Source: Bradyrhizobium sp. AZCC 1721
Lineage (GTDB): Bacteria > Pseudomonadota > Alphaproteobacteria > Rhizobiales > Xanthobacteraceae
Direction: 5' to 3'
Assembly: GCF_036924715.1 (NCBI RefSeq)
Contig: NZ_JAZHSB010000001.1
Span: 5,757,001-5,821,000, forward strand
DNA length: 64,000 nucleotides
Below the pieces are notes generated by a model, which had not been told where the DNA came from, searched no databases, and saw only the letters and a list, made by a program, of their open reading frames with translations. How positions within the stretch are numbered: position 1 is the stretch's first letter; every line of letters begins with the position of its first letter. Positions 32,850-43,582 of the stretch are shown here, one piece after another. A program made the translations under genes and the position numbers.

Positions 32850-33439
32850 CAATGCGAAGTGGCGCGCTTTGCTTCGTCGATAGCCATGTTCGACACCCGG
32901 TCGACATAGGCAATGCCGATGGCCGACAGAATGAAGACCGTGTGAATGATGGTCTGCCACATGACGCCGGTTTCGGTGTAGACGCTTTTTCCCGACGCCA
33001 GTGCACCGGCCTCGATGAAGGTCCGCAAGAGATGGATCGAGGAGATGCCGATGATCGCCATCGCCAGCTTGATCTTGAGCACGCTGGCGTTGACGTGACT
33101 GAGCCATTCCGGCTCATCGGGATGGCCCTGCAGGTTGAGACGGGAGACGAAGGTCTCATAACCGCCGACGATCACCATCACCAGCAGGTTCGAGATCATG
33201 ACGACGTCGATCAGGCCCAGCACCGCCAGCATGATCTGCTGCTCGCTGAAATCGAAGGCATGGGCGAACAGATGCCACAGCTCCTTCAGAAACAGCACGA
33301 CATAGACGCCTTGCGCCACGATCAGGCCGACGTAAAGCGGCAATTGCAGCCACCGCGAGCCGAAGATCAGCATCGGAACAGGGCGCAATGCCTTCCCCTT
33401 ACCTTTCGGCGGCAAGGGTGTTTCGGGGGTAAGGGACAT
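32849..33439 (-). CDS. UPF0114 / TIGR00645 family membrane protein
   Basis: A 196-residue inner-membrane protein with three or four hydrophobic helices (LPLYVGLIVAQGVYVVLFL, ISNLLVMVIVGGYETFV, and a C-terminal TVFILSAIGIAYVDRV). The segment SRLNLQGHPDEPEWLSHVNA is the family-typical loop. The N-terminal 18 residues are Pro/Lys-rich. Function of the family is not known to me. First gene of a two-gene unit with the transglycosylase. Confidence 0.85.
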   Translation of the reverse strand: MSLTPETPLPPKGKGKALRPVPMLIFGSRWLQLPLYVGLIVAQGVYVVLFLKELWHLFAHAFDFSEQQIMLAVLGLIDVVMISNLLVMVIVGGYETFVSRLNLQGHPDEPEWLSHVNASVLKIKLAMAIIGISSIHLLRTFIEAGALASGKSVYTETGVMWQTIIHTVFILSAIGIAYVDRVSNMAIDEAKRATSH

Positions 33440-33566
33440 CAGAGGTGGCTCGCTGGAGGATTGGAACTGCGGAATGAAGCCTATATCTACGCACTGTCAC
33501 CGCCGTGTGAAGCGACAACTGGCCGCAGCACAAGCGGGACACTAATCATGCAAACGCCCGATTGGT

Positions 33567-35216
<1,650 letters not shown>

Positions 35217-35447
35217 CGCGATCCTTGGAATCGTTGGATTTTACGGAAATTTGCTGCCGCTGATGTAGCGGCGCGGCCCCCAAAGGGCAACCGCGGCGGG
35301 GCGTTTTCCATCCGTTCACCACGGATGAATACGGGATCGTCACCATGTCCGCCGAGATCTCGACAATTGAAACTATCTTTTAATAAAATCAGGCGAAAAC
35401 TCGTTTTCAGCGCCGAAAAAGGCGTCTTGAAAACAAGGGCCCGCGTC

Positions 35448-35642
35448 ATGGCTACGATCGGTTCGGCATCCCTTTCCGCCCCGGCACATGTAGGCGCCGG
35501 ACTGGCAAAACCTTTGGCAGAACTCCGCGCTTTCTGGCGCCAGTTCGTGGCCAGGGCGTTCAACCCCTACCGCCCGGAACTGCACTATATGCGTGGTCCG
35601 GGACCGGCCTGGCGCGCCAAGCATCCCGGCCATTCGAACTGA
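35448..35642 (+). CDS. Possible small protein (hypothetical)
   Basis: A 64-residue frame: MATIGSASLSAPAHVGAGLA then PLAELRAFWRQFVARAFNPY. It starts with ATG at 35448 and has no strong ribosome site. Composition is plausible for a small cytoplasmic protein, and the end has LHYMRGPGPAWRAKHPGH. I do not recognise a family and support is weak. Other frames in 35217-35801 look like chance. Confidence 0.35.
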   Translation: MATIGSASLSAPAHVGAGLAKPLAELRAFWRQFVARAFNPYRPELHYMRGPGPAWRAKHPGHSN

Positions 35643-35657
35643 GATTTCCTGGTTCTT

Positions 35658-35708
35658 GAGCCTGCCCTGCATTTGAGCCTGCCCTGCATTTGAGCCTGCC
35701 CTGCGTTT
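35658..35708 (+). repeat. 17-base tandem repeat, three copies
   Basis: GAGCCTGCCCTGCATTT occurs twice in a row, followed by a third copy with GCGTTT in place of GCATTT. A short tandem array in a non-coding stretch upstream of the D-2-hydroxyacid dehydrogenase gene. Copy number may vary between strains. Confidence 0.8.
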
Positions 35709-35801
35709 AGTCCGCTTGCGCCGCTACCGATTGCGCGCAACCATGGCGACCTTTCCGACGGCGTTTCCCGCCGTCATCCTCGCCATCAACGGACCTCTCA
35801 A

Positions 35802-36761
35802 ATGACGCGGCTGCGCTGTGCAATCCTCGACGACTATCTCAATGTGGCGCTTAAGGTCGCCGACTGGTCCAAGGTCACCGACCGCGTCGACATCACGGTA
35901 TTCAACCAGCCGTTTGCCACGGCCGAAGCCGCGGCCGCCGCGCTCAAGGATTTCGAGATCATCTGTGCGATGCGCGAGCGCACCCCGTTCCCGCGCACCA
36001 TGTTTGCAGGCCTGCCCAACCTAAAACTCCTGATCACCTCGGGCCTGCGCAATGCCGCCATCGATATGGAGGCCGCCAAGGACCATAAGGTGGTGCTGTG
36101 CGGCACGAAATGGGGCCGCGACCCGACGGCGCCGCTGACCATGGGCCTGATCCTGGAGCTGACCCGCAATATCGGCCGCGAAAACGCCCGCATGCATGCC
36201 GGCGAGCCGTTGCAGGCACATGTCGGCATGGAGATCGAGGGTCGCACGCTCGGGGTGATCGGCCTCGGCAAGCTCGGCACCAAAGTATCGAAGCTGGCGC
36301 AGGCCTTCGGCATGAACGTTATCGCCTGGAGCCAGAACCTGACTGCTGAAAAGTGCAAGGAAGTCGGCGTCAGTTATGTGAGCAAGGAAGAGCTGTTCTC
36401 GACCGCCGACATCGTCACCATCCATGTGGTGCTGAGCCAGCGCACGCGCGGGCTGGTCGGACGCGATGACCTCGCGCGGATGAAACCGACCGCCTATCTC
36501 GTCAACACCGCGCGCGGGCCGATCGTCGACGAAGACGCGCTGTTGGAAGCGCTGACGCAAAAGAAGATCGCGGGCGCCGGCATCGACGTGTTCTCGGTCG
36601 AGCCGCTGCCGGTCGACCATCCCTTCCGCAAGCTCGACAATATCGTGCTGACGCCGCATCTCGGCTACGTCACCGAGGACAGTTTTCGAAACCACTATCA
36701 GCAGATGGTGGAAGGCATCGACGCCTGGTTCAACGGCGAGCCGAAGCAGCGGCTGGCCTGA
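35802..36761 (+). CDS. D-2-hydroxyacid dehydrogenase family protein
   Basis: A 319-residue NAD-dependent oxidoreductase. The cofactor motif is VIGLGKLGTKVSKLA, the substrate Arg/NAD-contact segment is VNTARGPIVDEDALLEAL, the catalytic Glu region is AGIDVFSVEPLP, and the His is in LTPHLGYV. All of these are typical of the formate/lactate/glycerate dehydrogenase family. The start at 35802 lies downstream of the 17-base repeat. Substrate unknown. Followed by a palindromic repeat. Confidence 0.9.
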   Translation: MTRLRCAILDDYLNVALKVADWSKVTDRVDITVFNQPFATAEAAAAALKDFEIICAMRERTPFPRTMFAGLPNLKLLITSGLRNAAIDMEAAKDHKVVLCGTKWGRDPTAPLTMGLILELTRNIGRENARMHAGEPLQAHVGMEIEGRTLGVIGLGKLGTKVSKLAQAFGMNVIAWSQNLTAEKCKEVGVSYVSKEELFSTADIVTIHVVLSQRTRGLVGRDDLARMKPTAYLVNTARGPIVDEDALLEALTQKKIAGAGIDVFSVEPLPVDHPFRKLDNIVLTPHLGYVTEDSFRNHYQQMVEGIDAWFNGEPKQRLA

Positions 36762-36847
36762 GAATGGCCGATCTCGCTCCCAACCAAAAACATCGAAAAC
36801 AACCCCATGCAAAGTAGCAGGCAGCCGCTGGCATCGAGACTCCGAGC

Positions 36848-36963
36848 GTCCGCTTGCGGGGGAGGTCGGCGCGGAGCGCCGGGTGGGGGCTCTCTCCACT
36901 CGGGCAGTATCGCCCGCGGAGACACCCCCACCCGAGCCCTCCCCCGCAAGCGGGAGAGGGAGC
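36848..36963. repeat. Palindromic repeat (GGGGGAGG type)
   Basis: CTTGCGGGGGAGGTCGGCGC and GGGTGGGGGCTCTCTCCACT on the left are mirrored by AGCCCTCCCCCGCAAGCGGG on the right. Between convergent genes (the D-2-hydroxyacid dehydrogenase and the SDR-like gene). Confidence 0.75.
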
Positions 36964-37016
36964 GCACCTTCTGCGTGGTCGCAGTCAAATCTAAGTTCAC
37001 CAAGCTTTAGTCACGC

Positions 37017-37982
37017 TTACGCTGCGTGCTGCGTGGTTGCGCCGCTGGCGACCTCTGCAAATCCCTGACGCCACGACGGATGCGCCGGCTGCCAGCCTAG
37101 CTCCCGCCTGGCCTTGGCGTTGGAGCTTGCCTGCACCTCGGTCATCATGGAAACCAGGTGCTCGCCGGCGAACAACCGGCCGAGCCAAGCCGGCACGCGA
37201 ATCGGCGGCCTGGCTCCGACCAGCGTGGCAAGCGCAGGCAGCCACTCGCCGACCGGCGCAGGGTCGTCGTCGACGATGCTGTAGATTTCGCCTGATATGC
37301 CGCGCTCGATGGCAGCGACGGTAGCGGACGCCGCATCATCGACATGGATGAACGACCACCTTCCGCCACCGCCGCCGATCAGCGGCACGCGGCGGCGCTG
37401 CACCTGTGCGATCATCGCGCGTGAGAGCATGCCGGTGTCGGGGCCATAGAACGATCCATATCGCAGGACGATCCCTTCGAGATTCGCCGAGCTGGTGACG
37501 GCGTCCTCCAGATACTGAATCGCGTCCAGCGTGCGGCGCAGTTGTTCCGGCGGATCGAAATCGAGCGGATCGGCCTCCGTCTTGATCGGGTCGCCGCTGC
37601 GGCCGTAGGTCCAGCCGCAGAAGCTCTGGGCGATGAGGCGCTTCACGCCGGCCCCACGGGCAGCCGCCAACAGAAAATCGGTGCCCTGCGTGCGCAATCG
37701 ATTGGTGCTGGCGAACGCACGATCGAAATGTCTGAGATCCGTGACCCCGGCAAGATCGGTCATCTGGTCGATGATGACATCCGGCTTCGCTGCAAGCACT
37801 GCGGCGCGAATGGCCGACGCGTCGAGCCCATCGGCGATAGCAGGTTCCGCGCCCATCCGTCTGATGATCGCGGCCTTCGCCGCCGTTCGCGTCGTGCCAA
37901 CGACGGAATGACCGGCCGCAATCAGGGCGGCAACGAGTGGACGGCCCACAGCGCCAGTGGCGCCTGCAACAAAGATCCGCAT
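37017..37982 (-). CDS. NAD-dependent epimerase/dehydratase (extended SDR)
   Basis: A 321-residue extended SDR. The N-terminus MRIFVAGATGAVGRPLVAAL holds the GxxGxxG motif. YxxxK-like residues appear in QSFCGWTYGRSGDPIK (a Tyr with distant Lys, not the strict YxxxK), so the activity may be atypical. A specificity loop FIHVDDAASATVAAIERGIS follows. I start at the ATG 37982; the longer frame is not conserved in character. Substrate unknown. Downstream of it, on the other side of its start, lies the terminator of the L,D-transpeptidase. Confidence 0.8.
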   Translation of the reverse strand: MRIFVAGATGAVGRPLVAALIAAGHSVVGTTRTAAKAAIIRRMGAEPAIADGLDASAIRAAVLAAKPDVIIDQMTDLAGVTDLRHFDRAFASTNRLRTQGTDFLLAAARGAGVKRLIAQSFCGWTYGRSGDPIKTEADPLDFDPPEQLRRTLDAIQYLEDAVTSSANLEGIVLRYGSFYGPDTGMLSRAMIAQVQRRRVPLIGGGGGRWSFIHVDDAASATVAAIERGISGEIYSIVDDDPAPVGEWLPALATLVGARPPIRVPAWLGRLFAGEHLVSMMTEVQASSNAKARRELGWQPAHPSWRQGFAEVASGATTQHAA

Positions 37983-38126
37983 GGCAAATCCTCCTGCTGC
38001 TGCCCCACAATTATGGCCGGCAGGTAGTCGAAGGAAATGTGAATTCAAGCGCGCGAATGTGGCTGAAGGCCCCTGTCCATCCGGACTTGTTCCGCAAGGC
38101 CAAGCCGCATCGCGCGCGGATCGACA

Positions 38127-38154
38127 ACAAAAAGGCGCGCCGTGGGCGCGCCTT
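38127..38154 (-). terminator. Rho-independent terminator of the L,D-transpeptidase gene
   Basis: On the minus strand the stem AAGGCGCGCC / GGCGCGCCTT with loop CAC is followed by TTTGTTG, about 26 bases after the stop at 38180. Confidence 0.85.
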
Positions 38155-38179
38155 CGAAACGTCGTTGTGACTGAGACTC

Positions 38180-39535
38180 TTACCGAATCGTGACCGGCGC
38201 GGGCAGCGGCGGCACCACCGCCGGCTGCGCACTGGGAGCGGGCGCCAGTTGGGCCTGTGCCGGACGGGGGGCTGCTGCGGCTGCCGGGCCGGCGGCGGGC
38301 GGCGGAGCGGCTGACGCGCTAGCGGTATTGGCGGGCGGGGGGCCACCGGGCATCACCACCACGCGGGTACCGACCTTGGCGCGCTCGAACAGGTCGGAGA
38401 CGTCCTCGTTCAGCATGCCGATACAGCCCGAGGAGACGAACTTGCCGATCGTCGAAGGCTGGTTGGTACCGTGAATGCGGTAGATGGTCGAACCCAGATA
38501 CATTGCACGTGCGCCGAGCGGATTGCCGGGGCCGCCGGCCATGAAGCGCGGCAGATAGGGCTGGCGCTCGATCATCTCGGTCGGCGGATGCCAGTCCGGC
38601 CACTCGGCCTTGCGGCTGATCTTCTGCACGCCGTTCCAGGTGAAGCCGTCGCGGCCGACGCGGACGCCGTAGCGAATCGCACGTCCGCCACCGAGCACGT
38701 AGTAGAGGTGGGTATTGGCGGTATCGACGACGATGGTGCCCGCGGGCTCCTTGGTCGTGAAGGCCACTTCCTGGCGGCGCAGGTGCGGCGGAAGCTGCGC
38801 AGGGCCGACTTCCGGCTGCTCTTCCGGCGGCAGCGCGGCGAGTTGCACCGGCTTGCCATCAGCCCCAACGGCGGGTTGCTGCGACTGCGGGAGCGCGCCA
38901 GTGGCGGCGGGCGCGGCCGCCGGTGCAGCGCCGATGGCCCCCGGCGGGCGCAGGCCGGCGCGGTCGTCGTTCGGATAGACGATACCGGCGCCGGGAATGC
39001 GGCTATCGCCGCGGTCCGAATAGACCGGCTGCTGCGCACCGGGCGGGCGGTCCGCATAGATGACCGGCGGCGGACCGGCCGGGCGGCCGTAACGCGGATC
39101 GTCGGGCGAAAGGATCGGGCCCGTCGGCGTCGCGGCGCCACGGTCCGAATAGGCCGGGCCAGCGGCCGGCCGGCCATAGCGCGGGTCGTCCGGAGAAAGG
39201 ATGGGGCCGGTGGGCACCGGGGCGCCGCGCTCCGAATAGACCGGGGCGGGCGCCGGGCGGCCATAACGGGGATCGCTGGGCGACAGCACCGGGCCGGGCG
39301 GCGGCAACGCAGCCGAACTCGGCGCGTTCGGCGCCTCGTCGTCTTCCAGTGCGTCGAAATCAGGGTCGCCGGGGCGGCGATCGTCAACCGCATAGCCACC
39401 GGGCACGTACGGTCCCGGAGCTGTCGAATAGGTCTGGCCGGGAGCTGACGGATAGCTCTGCGCATGGGCGAGCGAAGTTCCCGCCATGCCAGCGGCAATG
39501 GCGGCACAAATCGTCAAAATGCGGTTGTTCATCAT
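38180..39535 (-). CDS. L,D-transpeptidase with repeat-containing N-terminal region
   Basis: A 451-residue secreted YkuD-domain enzyme that cross-links peptidoglycan or attaches proteins. Signal peptide MMNNRILTICAAIAAGMAGT (cleavage after AHA). A Pro-rich region follows with three 29-residue units of the type GPILSPDDPRYGRPAAGP. The YkuD domain lies at about residues 265-380: HGTNQPSTIG holds the His and SSGCIGM the catalytic Cys; most relatives have Arg after Ile (SGCIRM), here it is Gly. The C-terminus is Ala/Pro-rich. Starts at 39535 or 39532. A terminator follows. Confidence 0.85.
   Translation of the reverse strand: MMNNRILTICAAIAAGMAGTSLAHAQSYPSAPGQTYSTAPGPYVPGGYAVDDRRPGDPDFDALEDDEAPNAPSSAALPPPGPVLSPSDPRYGRPAPAPVYSERGAPVPTGPILSPDDPRYGRPAAGPAYSDRGAATPTGPILSPDDPRYGRPAGPPPVIYADRPPGAQQPVYSDRGDSRIPGAGIVYPNDDRAGLRPPGAIGAAPAAAPAATGALPQSQQPAVGADGKPVQLAALPPEEQPEVGPAQLPPHLRRQEVAFTTKEPAGTIVVDTANTHLYYVLGGGRAIRYGVRVGRDGFTWNGVQKISRKAEWPDWHPPTEMIERQPYLPRFMAGGPGNPLGARAMYLGSTIYRIHGTNQPSTIGKFVSSGCIGMLNEDVSDLFERAKVGTRVVVMPGGPPPANTASASAAPPPAAGPAAAAAPRPAQAQLAPAPSAQPAVVPPLPAPVTIR
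39036..39296 (-). repeat. Three 87-base coding repeats within the L,D-transpeptidase gene
   Basis: GGCC(G/A)TAACG-like blocks at 39085, 39172 and 39259 are exactly 87 bases apart, and each encodes GPxLSPxDPRYGRPA followed by a variable Tyr/Asp/Arg segment. The unit is in frame, so copy-number change would keep the protein open. Confidence 0.8.
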
Positions 39536-39881
39536 CGCCTTTGTATAGACCCCAAGCCCCACCGGACGGTTAACGGCAGATGACGGAAGATCGCGGCGCA
39601 TTCAAGACAAATCCTCGAAATTCGGCCCAAGCCAGTCATTTGTGATCGCAGCCAAGCTGCGGCAAAGATGCCTCAGGACGGCGGAAATCGCCATCGGCGG
39701 GTGGTGCGCGACGTCGAACCGCAGATTTTGTAACGAAAAGCCGCCCGGCATTGAGATATTCTCAAATCGGCCTGATTCGCGTGCACCCCCCACCCCGCCG
39801 CATCCGGCCCGCACAGTGGTCACCGCGTTCCCTTGGCAAGCAATAACCCTTCAGAGATCAAGGAGGGTGGAACCCTGGTCC

Positions 39882-40697
39882 ATGCTTCCCGGCTTTCGTT
39901 TCTTGTTCATCGCTATCGTGCTGTCGATGTCGATCCTGGTTTTTGGTCTTGGCGCTGCCGCCCTGTTGCGGGCCGCGCATGAGGAATTTGCCAATCTTCC
40001 CTCGCGACGGGCGGCGCCCGAGCCAATGTTCGCCCGCCAGATTGACGAGCAGCCGCCGACGCTGGCGCTGCTGCGCATCGACACGCCAGTCGTGCAGAAC
40101 CCCACGGAGAGTGTTCCGGCCGCCACCGCTCCGGAAGCAACCGCGGACACCCCGGCACCGCCGACTGCGGACGCCAGTCCGGCTGAGCCCCAGAAACTGG
40201 CAGTGCTGAAGCCGGCAGAACCGATGCAAGTCGAAGTCGCCAAGGAAGTTGCAAAGGATGCCGCCAGGCCGGAACCTCTCGCGCGAGAGGCAAGCGCGGA
40301 GACCCCGCCCGCTCCGGCTCCCGCAGCCGAAGCTCCCGCTACCAATACGGAACTGAAGCTCGCCGCCATCCTGGAGACGCCCGGACCTTCAGCCGTGGCG
40401 ACCCCGTCGTCCCCGGCCGAGCCGGCGACGGAGGCAGCTTCACCTGAAGGCAGCCTCGCTGCGACCCGGATCGCGACGCTCGGCGGTCCAGCCGTCCTCA
40501 TCGATGAAAAGACATCGGCCACGGAAGCGAAGCCGGATCGCAGCGCAATCAAGAAGCAGGCTGCACAGCGGGCCCGGGAAAAGCGGCGAATTGCGGCGGC
40601 GCGCCGCGCACGTCTGGCACGTGAGGCAGCGCTGACTCTGCAGCAGCAGCAACCCAATCCGTTCTTTCCGCTCCCGATGACGAGCGCGACGAGGTAG
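39882..40697 (+). CDS. Single-pass membrane protein with Ala/Pro-rich tail
   Basis: A 271-residue protein. The N-terminal helix is FLFIAIVLSMSILVFGLGAA; the rest (about 230 residues) is extremely rich in Ala, Pro, Glu and Thr, with KLAVLKPAEPMQVEVAKEVA, and ends in a basic coiled-coil-like region (KKQAAQRAREKRRIAAARRA). It looks like a TonB/TolA-like linker or an envelope spacer, but no domain is recognised. The start follows AAGGAGG by about 15 bases. The region 39536-39881 upstream has no other gene. Confidence 0.65.
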   Translation: MLPGFRFLFIAIVLSMSILVFGLGAAALLRAAHEEFANLPSRRAAPEPMFARQIDEQPPTLALLRIDTPVVQNPTESVPAATAPEATADTPAPPTADASPAEPQKLAVLKPAEPMQVEVAKEVAKDAARPEPLAREASAETPPAPAPAAEAPATNTELKLAAILETPGPSAVATPSSPAEPATEAASPEGSLAATRIATLGGPAVLIDEKTSATEAKPDRSAIKKQAAQRAREKRRIAAARRARLAREAALTLQQQQPNPFFPLPMTSATR

Positions 40698-40714
40698 CGT
40701 CCAAAATTTGAGGA

Positions 40715-41569
40715 TCAGGCCGGGCCGGTCGCAACCGGGGGACCGTCGGTTGCGCCCCACTCCGTCCACGAGCCGTCATACAGCGCCGGGTTCTCGACGC
40801 CGAGACGATAAAGCGCCAGCGTCAGCACGGCGGCGCTGACGCCGGATCCGCAGCTCGTCACGATCGGTACATCGAGCTTCACGCCGGCGCCTGAGAACGC
40901 CGCCCGCAACTCATCGAGCGGCTTCATCGTCCCGGTCGCGGCATCGAACAAATTGTTGTAGGGCAGGCTGAGGCTACCCGGGATGTGCCCGGAGCGAAGT
41001 CCTGGCCGCGGCTCGGCAACCTTGCCCTGATAGCGTTCATTGGCGCGCGCATCGATCACCTGCTCGGCGCGGGTCGCGAGGTTTTCGACCAATTGCTGCA
41101 TGCTGCGCGTGCGCCGCGCATCGAACGTCGCCTTGAACGTCGAAGGCTTCGGCGTCACCTGCCCGCTCTCGACCTTGCGGCCTTCCGCGACCCACTTCTT
41201 CAGGCCGCCATCGAGCACGCGCACGTCCTTGCCGAACGACAGAAACATCCACCACACCCGGGGTGCAGCGACCCAGCCGCCGGAATCATAGACCACGACG
41301 GTGTCGTCATTGCCGATCCCAAGCGCGCCGACGTCACGACCGAATTGCTCGGCGGGAGGAAACATGTGCGGCAGCGGATTGGAATGGTCGGACACCGCAT
41401 CGACGTCAAAGAACACCGCGCCCGGAATATGCGCGGCGAGATAGTCGTCTTTCGGCAACGGCATCACGCCCGGCATCTTGAACGTGGCGTCGACGATTTT
41501 GACGTTGGGATCGTTCAGGTGCGCGGCGAGCCATTCGGTGGAGACGAGCGGGTCAGTGGTGGTGGGCAT
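40715..41569 (-). CDS. sseA: Thiosulfate/3-mercaptopyruvate sulfurtransferase
   Basis: A 284-residue double-rhodanese enzyme that transfers sulfur from 3-mercaptopyruvate or thiosulfate to acceptors such as cyanide or thiols. The active-site loop is CGSGVSA (Cys in VTSCGSGVSAAVL), as in SseA; the N-terminal rhodanese half lacks a cysteine. Linker and start at 41569 (MPTTTDPLVSTEWLAAHL). Cytoplasmic. A second, single-domain rhodanese follows upstream on the same strand (41696-42106), separated by a palindromic repeat. Confidence 0.9.
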   Translation of the reverse strand: MPTTTDPLVSTEWLAAHLNDPNVKIVDATFKMPGVMPLPKDDYLAAHIPGAVFFDVDAVSDHSNPLPHMFPPAEQFGRDVGALGIGNDDTVVVYDSGGWVAAPRVWWMFLSFGKDVRVLDGGLKKWVAEGRKVESGQVTPKPSTFKATFDARRTRSMQQLVENLATRAEQVIDARANERYQGKVAEPRPGLRSGHIPGSLSLPYNNLFDAATGTMKPLDELRAAFSGAGVKLDVPIVTSCGSGVSAAVLTLALYRLGVENPALYDGSWTEWGATDGPPVATGPA

Positions 41570-41601
41570 GGAATTGAAGTCTCCGGCATTTGCTGAGATC
41601 G

Positions 41602-41692
41602 TCATTGCCGGGCTTGACCCGGCAATCCATCGTTCTTCGGAACGATTCACTTCAGGGTGGACACGCGGGGTCAAGCCCGCGTGTGACGAGCT
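41602..41692. repeat. Palindromic repeat (GTCATTGCCGGGCTTGACCC type)
   Basis: GTCATTGCCGGGCTTGACCC (then GGCAATCCAT) is followed by the inverted relative CACGCGGGGTCAAGCCCGCG (then TGTGACGA). It resembles the element at 10919-11012. Between sseA and the single-domain rhodanese. Confidence 0.75.
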
Positions 41693-41695
41693 GCC

Positions 41696-42106
41696 CTATT
41701 TCTTCTTCGGCTCCCATTTCTCGACCGGACCGCCAGCGTCGCGCCAGGCGGCGAAGCCGCCACCCATATGCGCAACCGGCTTCAGGCCCATGTCCTGCGC
41801 GGTCTTGGCCGCGAGCGCCGAGCGCATGCCGCCGGCGCAATGGAAGATGAACTTCTTGTCCTCCTGGAAGATCGGCTTGGCATAGGGGCTTTGCGGATCG
41901 ATCCAGAATTCCAGCATGCCGCGGGTGCAGGAGAACGCGCCGGGAATCTTGCCTTCGCGTTCGATCTCGCGGGGATCGCGGATATCGACGATCACGACGT
42001 TGGGATCCTGCGCCGCCTTGATGGCCTCAGTGGCGCTGACAGTCTCGATCTCGGCATTGGCTTCGTCGATCAGGGATTTGATACCGCGGTGAATGGTCTG
42101 GGGCAT
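41696..42106 (-). CDS. Single-domain rhodanese-like protein
   Basis: A 136-residue cytoplasmic rhodanese. The domain starts VVIVDIRDPREIEREGKIPG and has the active-site loop HCAGGMRSALAA with the sulfur-carrying Cys; the end is GGFAAWRDAGG. The N-terminal 30 residues form helices (IKSLIDEANAEIETVSATEA). It may supply sulfur together with the sseA product. Acceptor unknown. Confidence 0.88.
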   Translation of the reverse strand: MPQTIHRGIKSLIDEANAEIETVSATEAIKAAQDPNVVIVDIRDPREIEREGKIPGAFSCTRGMLEFWIDPQSPYAKPIFQEDKKFIFHCAGGMRSALAAKTAQDMGLKPVAHMGGGFAAWRDAGGPVEKWEPKKK

Positions 42107-42135
42107 TTGTCACCTCTTTATGCTTGTGCCTGCCC

Positions 42136-42258
42136 TCGCGTGTCCCGGACGCGGCGCGGCACGGAGTGACGCGACGCAGAGCCGGGACCTACATCGCGGC
42201 CAACCGATGGGCCCCGGCTCTGCAGCGCACCGCTGGCGCGCTGCAGAGCCGGGGCGCG
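42136..42258. repeat. Palindromic repeat (GCAGAGCCGGG type)
   Basis: CGCAGAGCCGGGACCTACAT and CCCCGGCTCTGCAGCGC (then ACCGCTGG) contain a long nested palindrome CTCTGCAGCGC / GCGCTGCAGAG with GAGCCGGGGCGC. Between the rhodanese and the convergent end of the VWA gene. Confidence 0.75.
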
Positions 42259-42265
42259 AAAGCCG

Positions 42266-43441
42266 TTACCGCACCAATTCCTTCATCGCGGCCTCTAAGC
42301 CTTCGATCGTGATCGGATACATCCGATCCGAAAGCAGCCGGCGGATGATGGTGGTGGATTCCGAATAGTCCCAGTGTTTCTGCGCCACCGGATTGAGCCA
42401 CACCGTATGCGGATAGGTGCGCGTGATGCGCTCCAGCCAGACCGCCCCGGCTTCCTCGTTCACATGCTCGACCGAGCCGCCCGGCACCATGATCTCATAC
42501 GGTGACATCGAGGCGTCGCCGACGAACACCACCTTGTAGTCGTGCGGATATTTGTGCAGCACGTCCCAGGTCGGCGTGCGGTCGGTGAAGCGACGCTTGT
42601 TCTGCTTCCACACGCCTTCATAGAGGCAGTTGTGGAAGTAAAAATATTCCATGTGCTTGAACTCGGATTTCGCGGCCGAGAACAACTCCTCGACCTGCTC
42701 GATATGGGAATCCATCGAGCCGCCGATGTCGAAGAACACCAAAACCTTCACCGCGTTGCGCCGCTCGGGGCGCATGTGCACGTCGAGATAGCCGTGGTTG
42801 GCGGTCTCCCTGATCGTGGTATCCAAATCGAGTTCGTCGGGCGCGCCGGTACGGGCGAATTTGCGCAGACGGCGCAGCGCGATCTTGATGTTGCGGATGC
42901 CGAGCTCGACATTGCCGTCGAGGTCTTTGAACTCGCGCTTGTCCCACACCTTCACGGCGCGGTTGTTGCGGTTCTTCTCCTGCCCGATTCTGACGCCTTC
43001 GGGATTGTAGCCATGGGCGCCGAACGGCGAGGTGCCGGCGGTGCCGATCCACTTGTTGCCGCCCTGATGGCGGCCCTGCTGTTCCTTCAGGCGCTGGCGA
43101 AGCGTCTCCATGAGCTTGTCCCAGCCCATCGCCTCGATCTGCTTCTTCTCTTCCTCGGTGAGGTATTTTTCCGCGAGCTTCTTCAACCATTCGGCGGGAA
43201 TGTCCGCCTTCTCCATGGCGTCCAGCAGGCTTTCCAGCCCTTTGAACACGGTGCCGAAGACGCGGTCGAACTTGTCGAGGTTGCGCTCGTCCTTCACCAA
43301 AGCGACGCGGGAGAGATAGTAGAAATTCTCCACCGTCTGATCGGCAAGGTCGGCGTCGAGCGCCTCCATCAGCGTCAGATATTCGCGCAGCGTCACCGGG
43401 ACCTGCGCGTCGCGCAACGATGTGAAGAATTGCAGAAACAT
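42266..43441 (-). CDS. VWA domain-containing protein (CoxE-like)
   Basis: A 391-residue protein. The N-terminal part (FTSLRDAQVPVTLREYLTLM) and the C-terminal VWA domain match the CoxE group. The metal-ion site is FFDIGGSMDSHIEQV: a DxGxS in place of the usual DxSxS. Later marks are VVFVGDASMSPYEI and TRTYPHTVWLNPV. CoxE-type proteins work with MoxR-type ATPases in cofactor insertion or enzyme maturation; a MoxR gene is 0.5 kb away on the opposite strand. Its role here is unknown. Confidence 0.85.
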   Translation of the reverse strand: MFLQFFTSLRDAQVPVTLREYLTLMEALDADLADQTVENFYYLSRVALVKDERNLDKFDRVFGTVFKGLESLLDAMEKADIPAEWLKKLAEKYLTEEEKKQIEAMGWDKLMETLRQRLKEQQGRHQGGNKWIGTAGTSPFGAHGYNPEGVRIGQEKNRNNRAVKVWDKREFKDLDGNVELGIRNIKIALRRLRKFARTGAPDELDLDTTIRETANHGYLDVHMRPERRNAVKVLVFFDIGGSMDSHIEQVEELFSAAKSEFKHMEYFYFHNCLYEGVWKQNKRRFTDRTPTWDVLHKYPHDYKVVFVGDASMSPYEIMVPGGSVEHVNEEAGAVWLERITRTYPHTVWLNPVAQKHWDYSESTTIIRRLLSDRMYPITIEGLEAAMKELVR

Positions 43442-43582
43442 AGGTTACAGATTGCCCGCCGGGCGGCACACGTCAAGGGCCAGAGCCTCTCAAAGGCCGG
43501 CGCATGGCTGTCAGGCCTAGACCGGGTGGGTTTTTCAATTACAATTGACCTGTAAAAGGCTTATTCCGGCAGGGGAAATTCA

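Noticed and set aside
35658..35708. 17-base tandem repeat as a CRISPR or origin iteron
   Set aside because: Units are contiguous without spacers and there is no replication or partition gene nearby.
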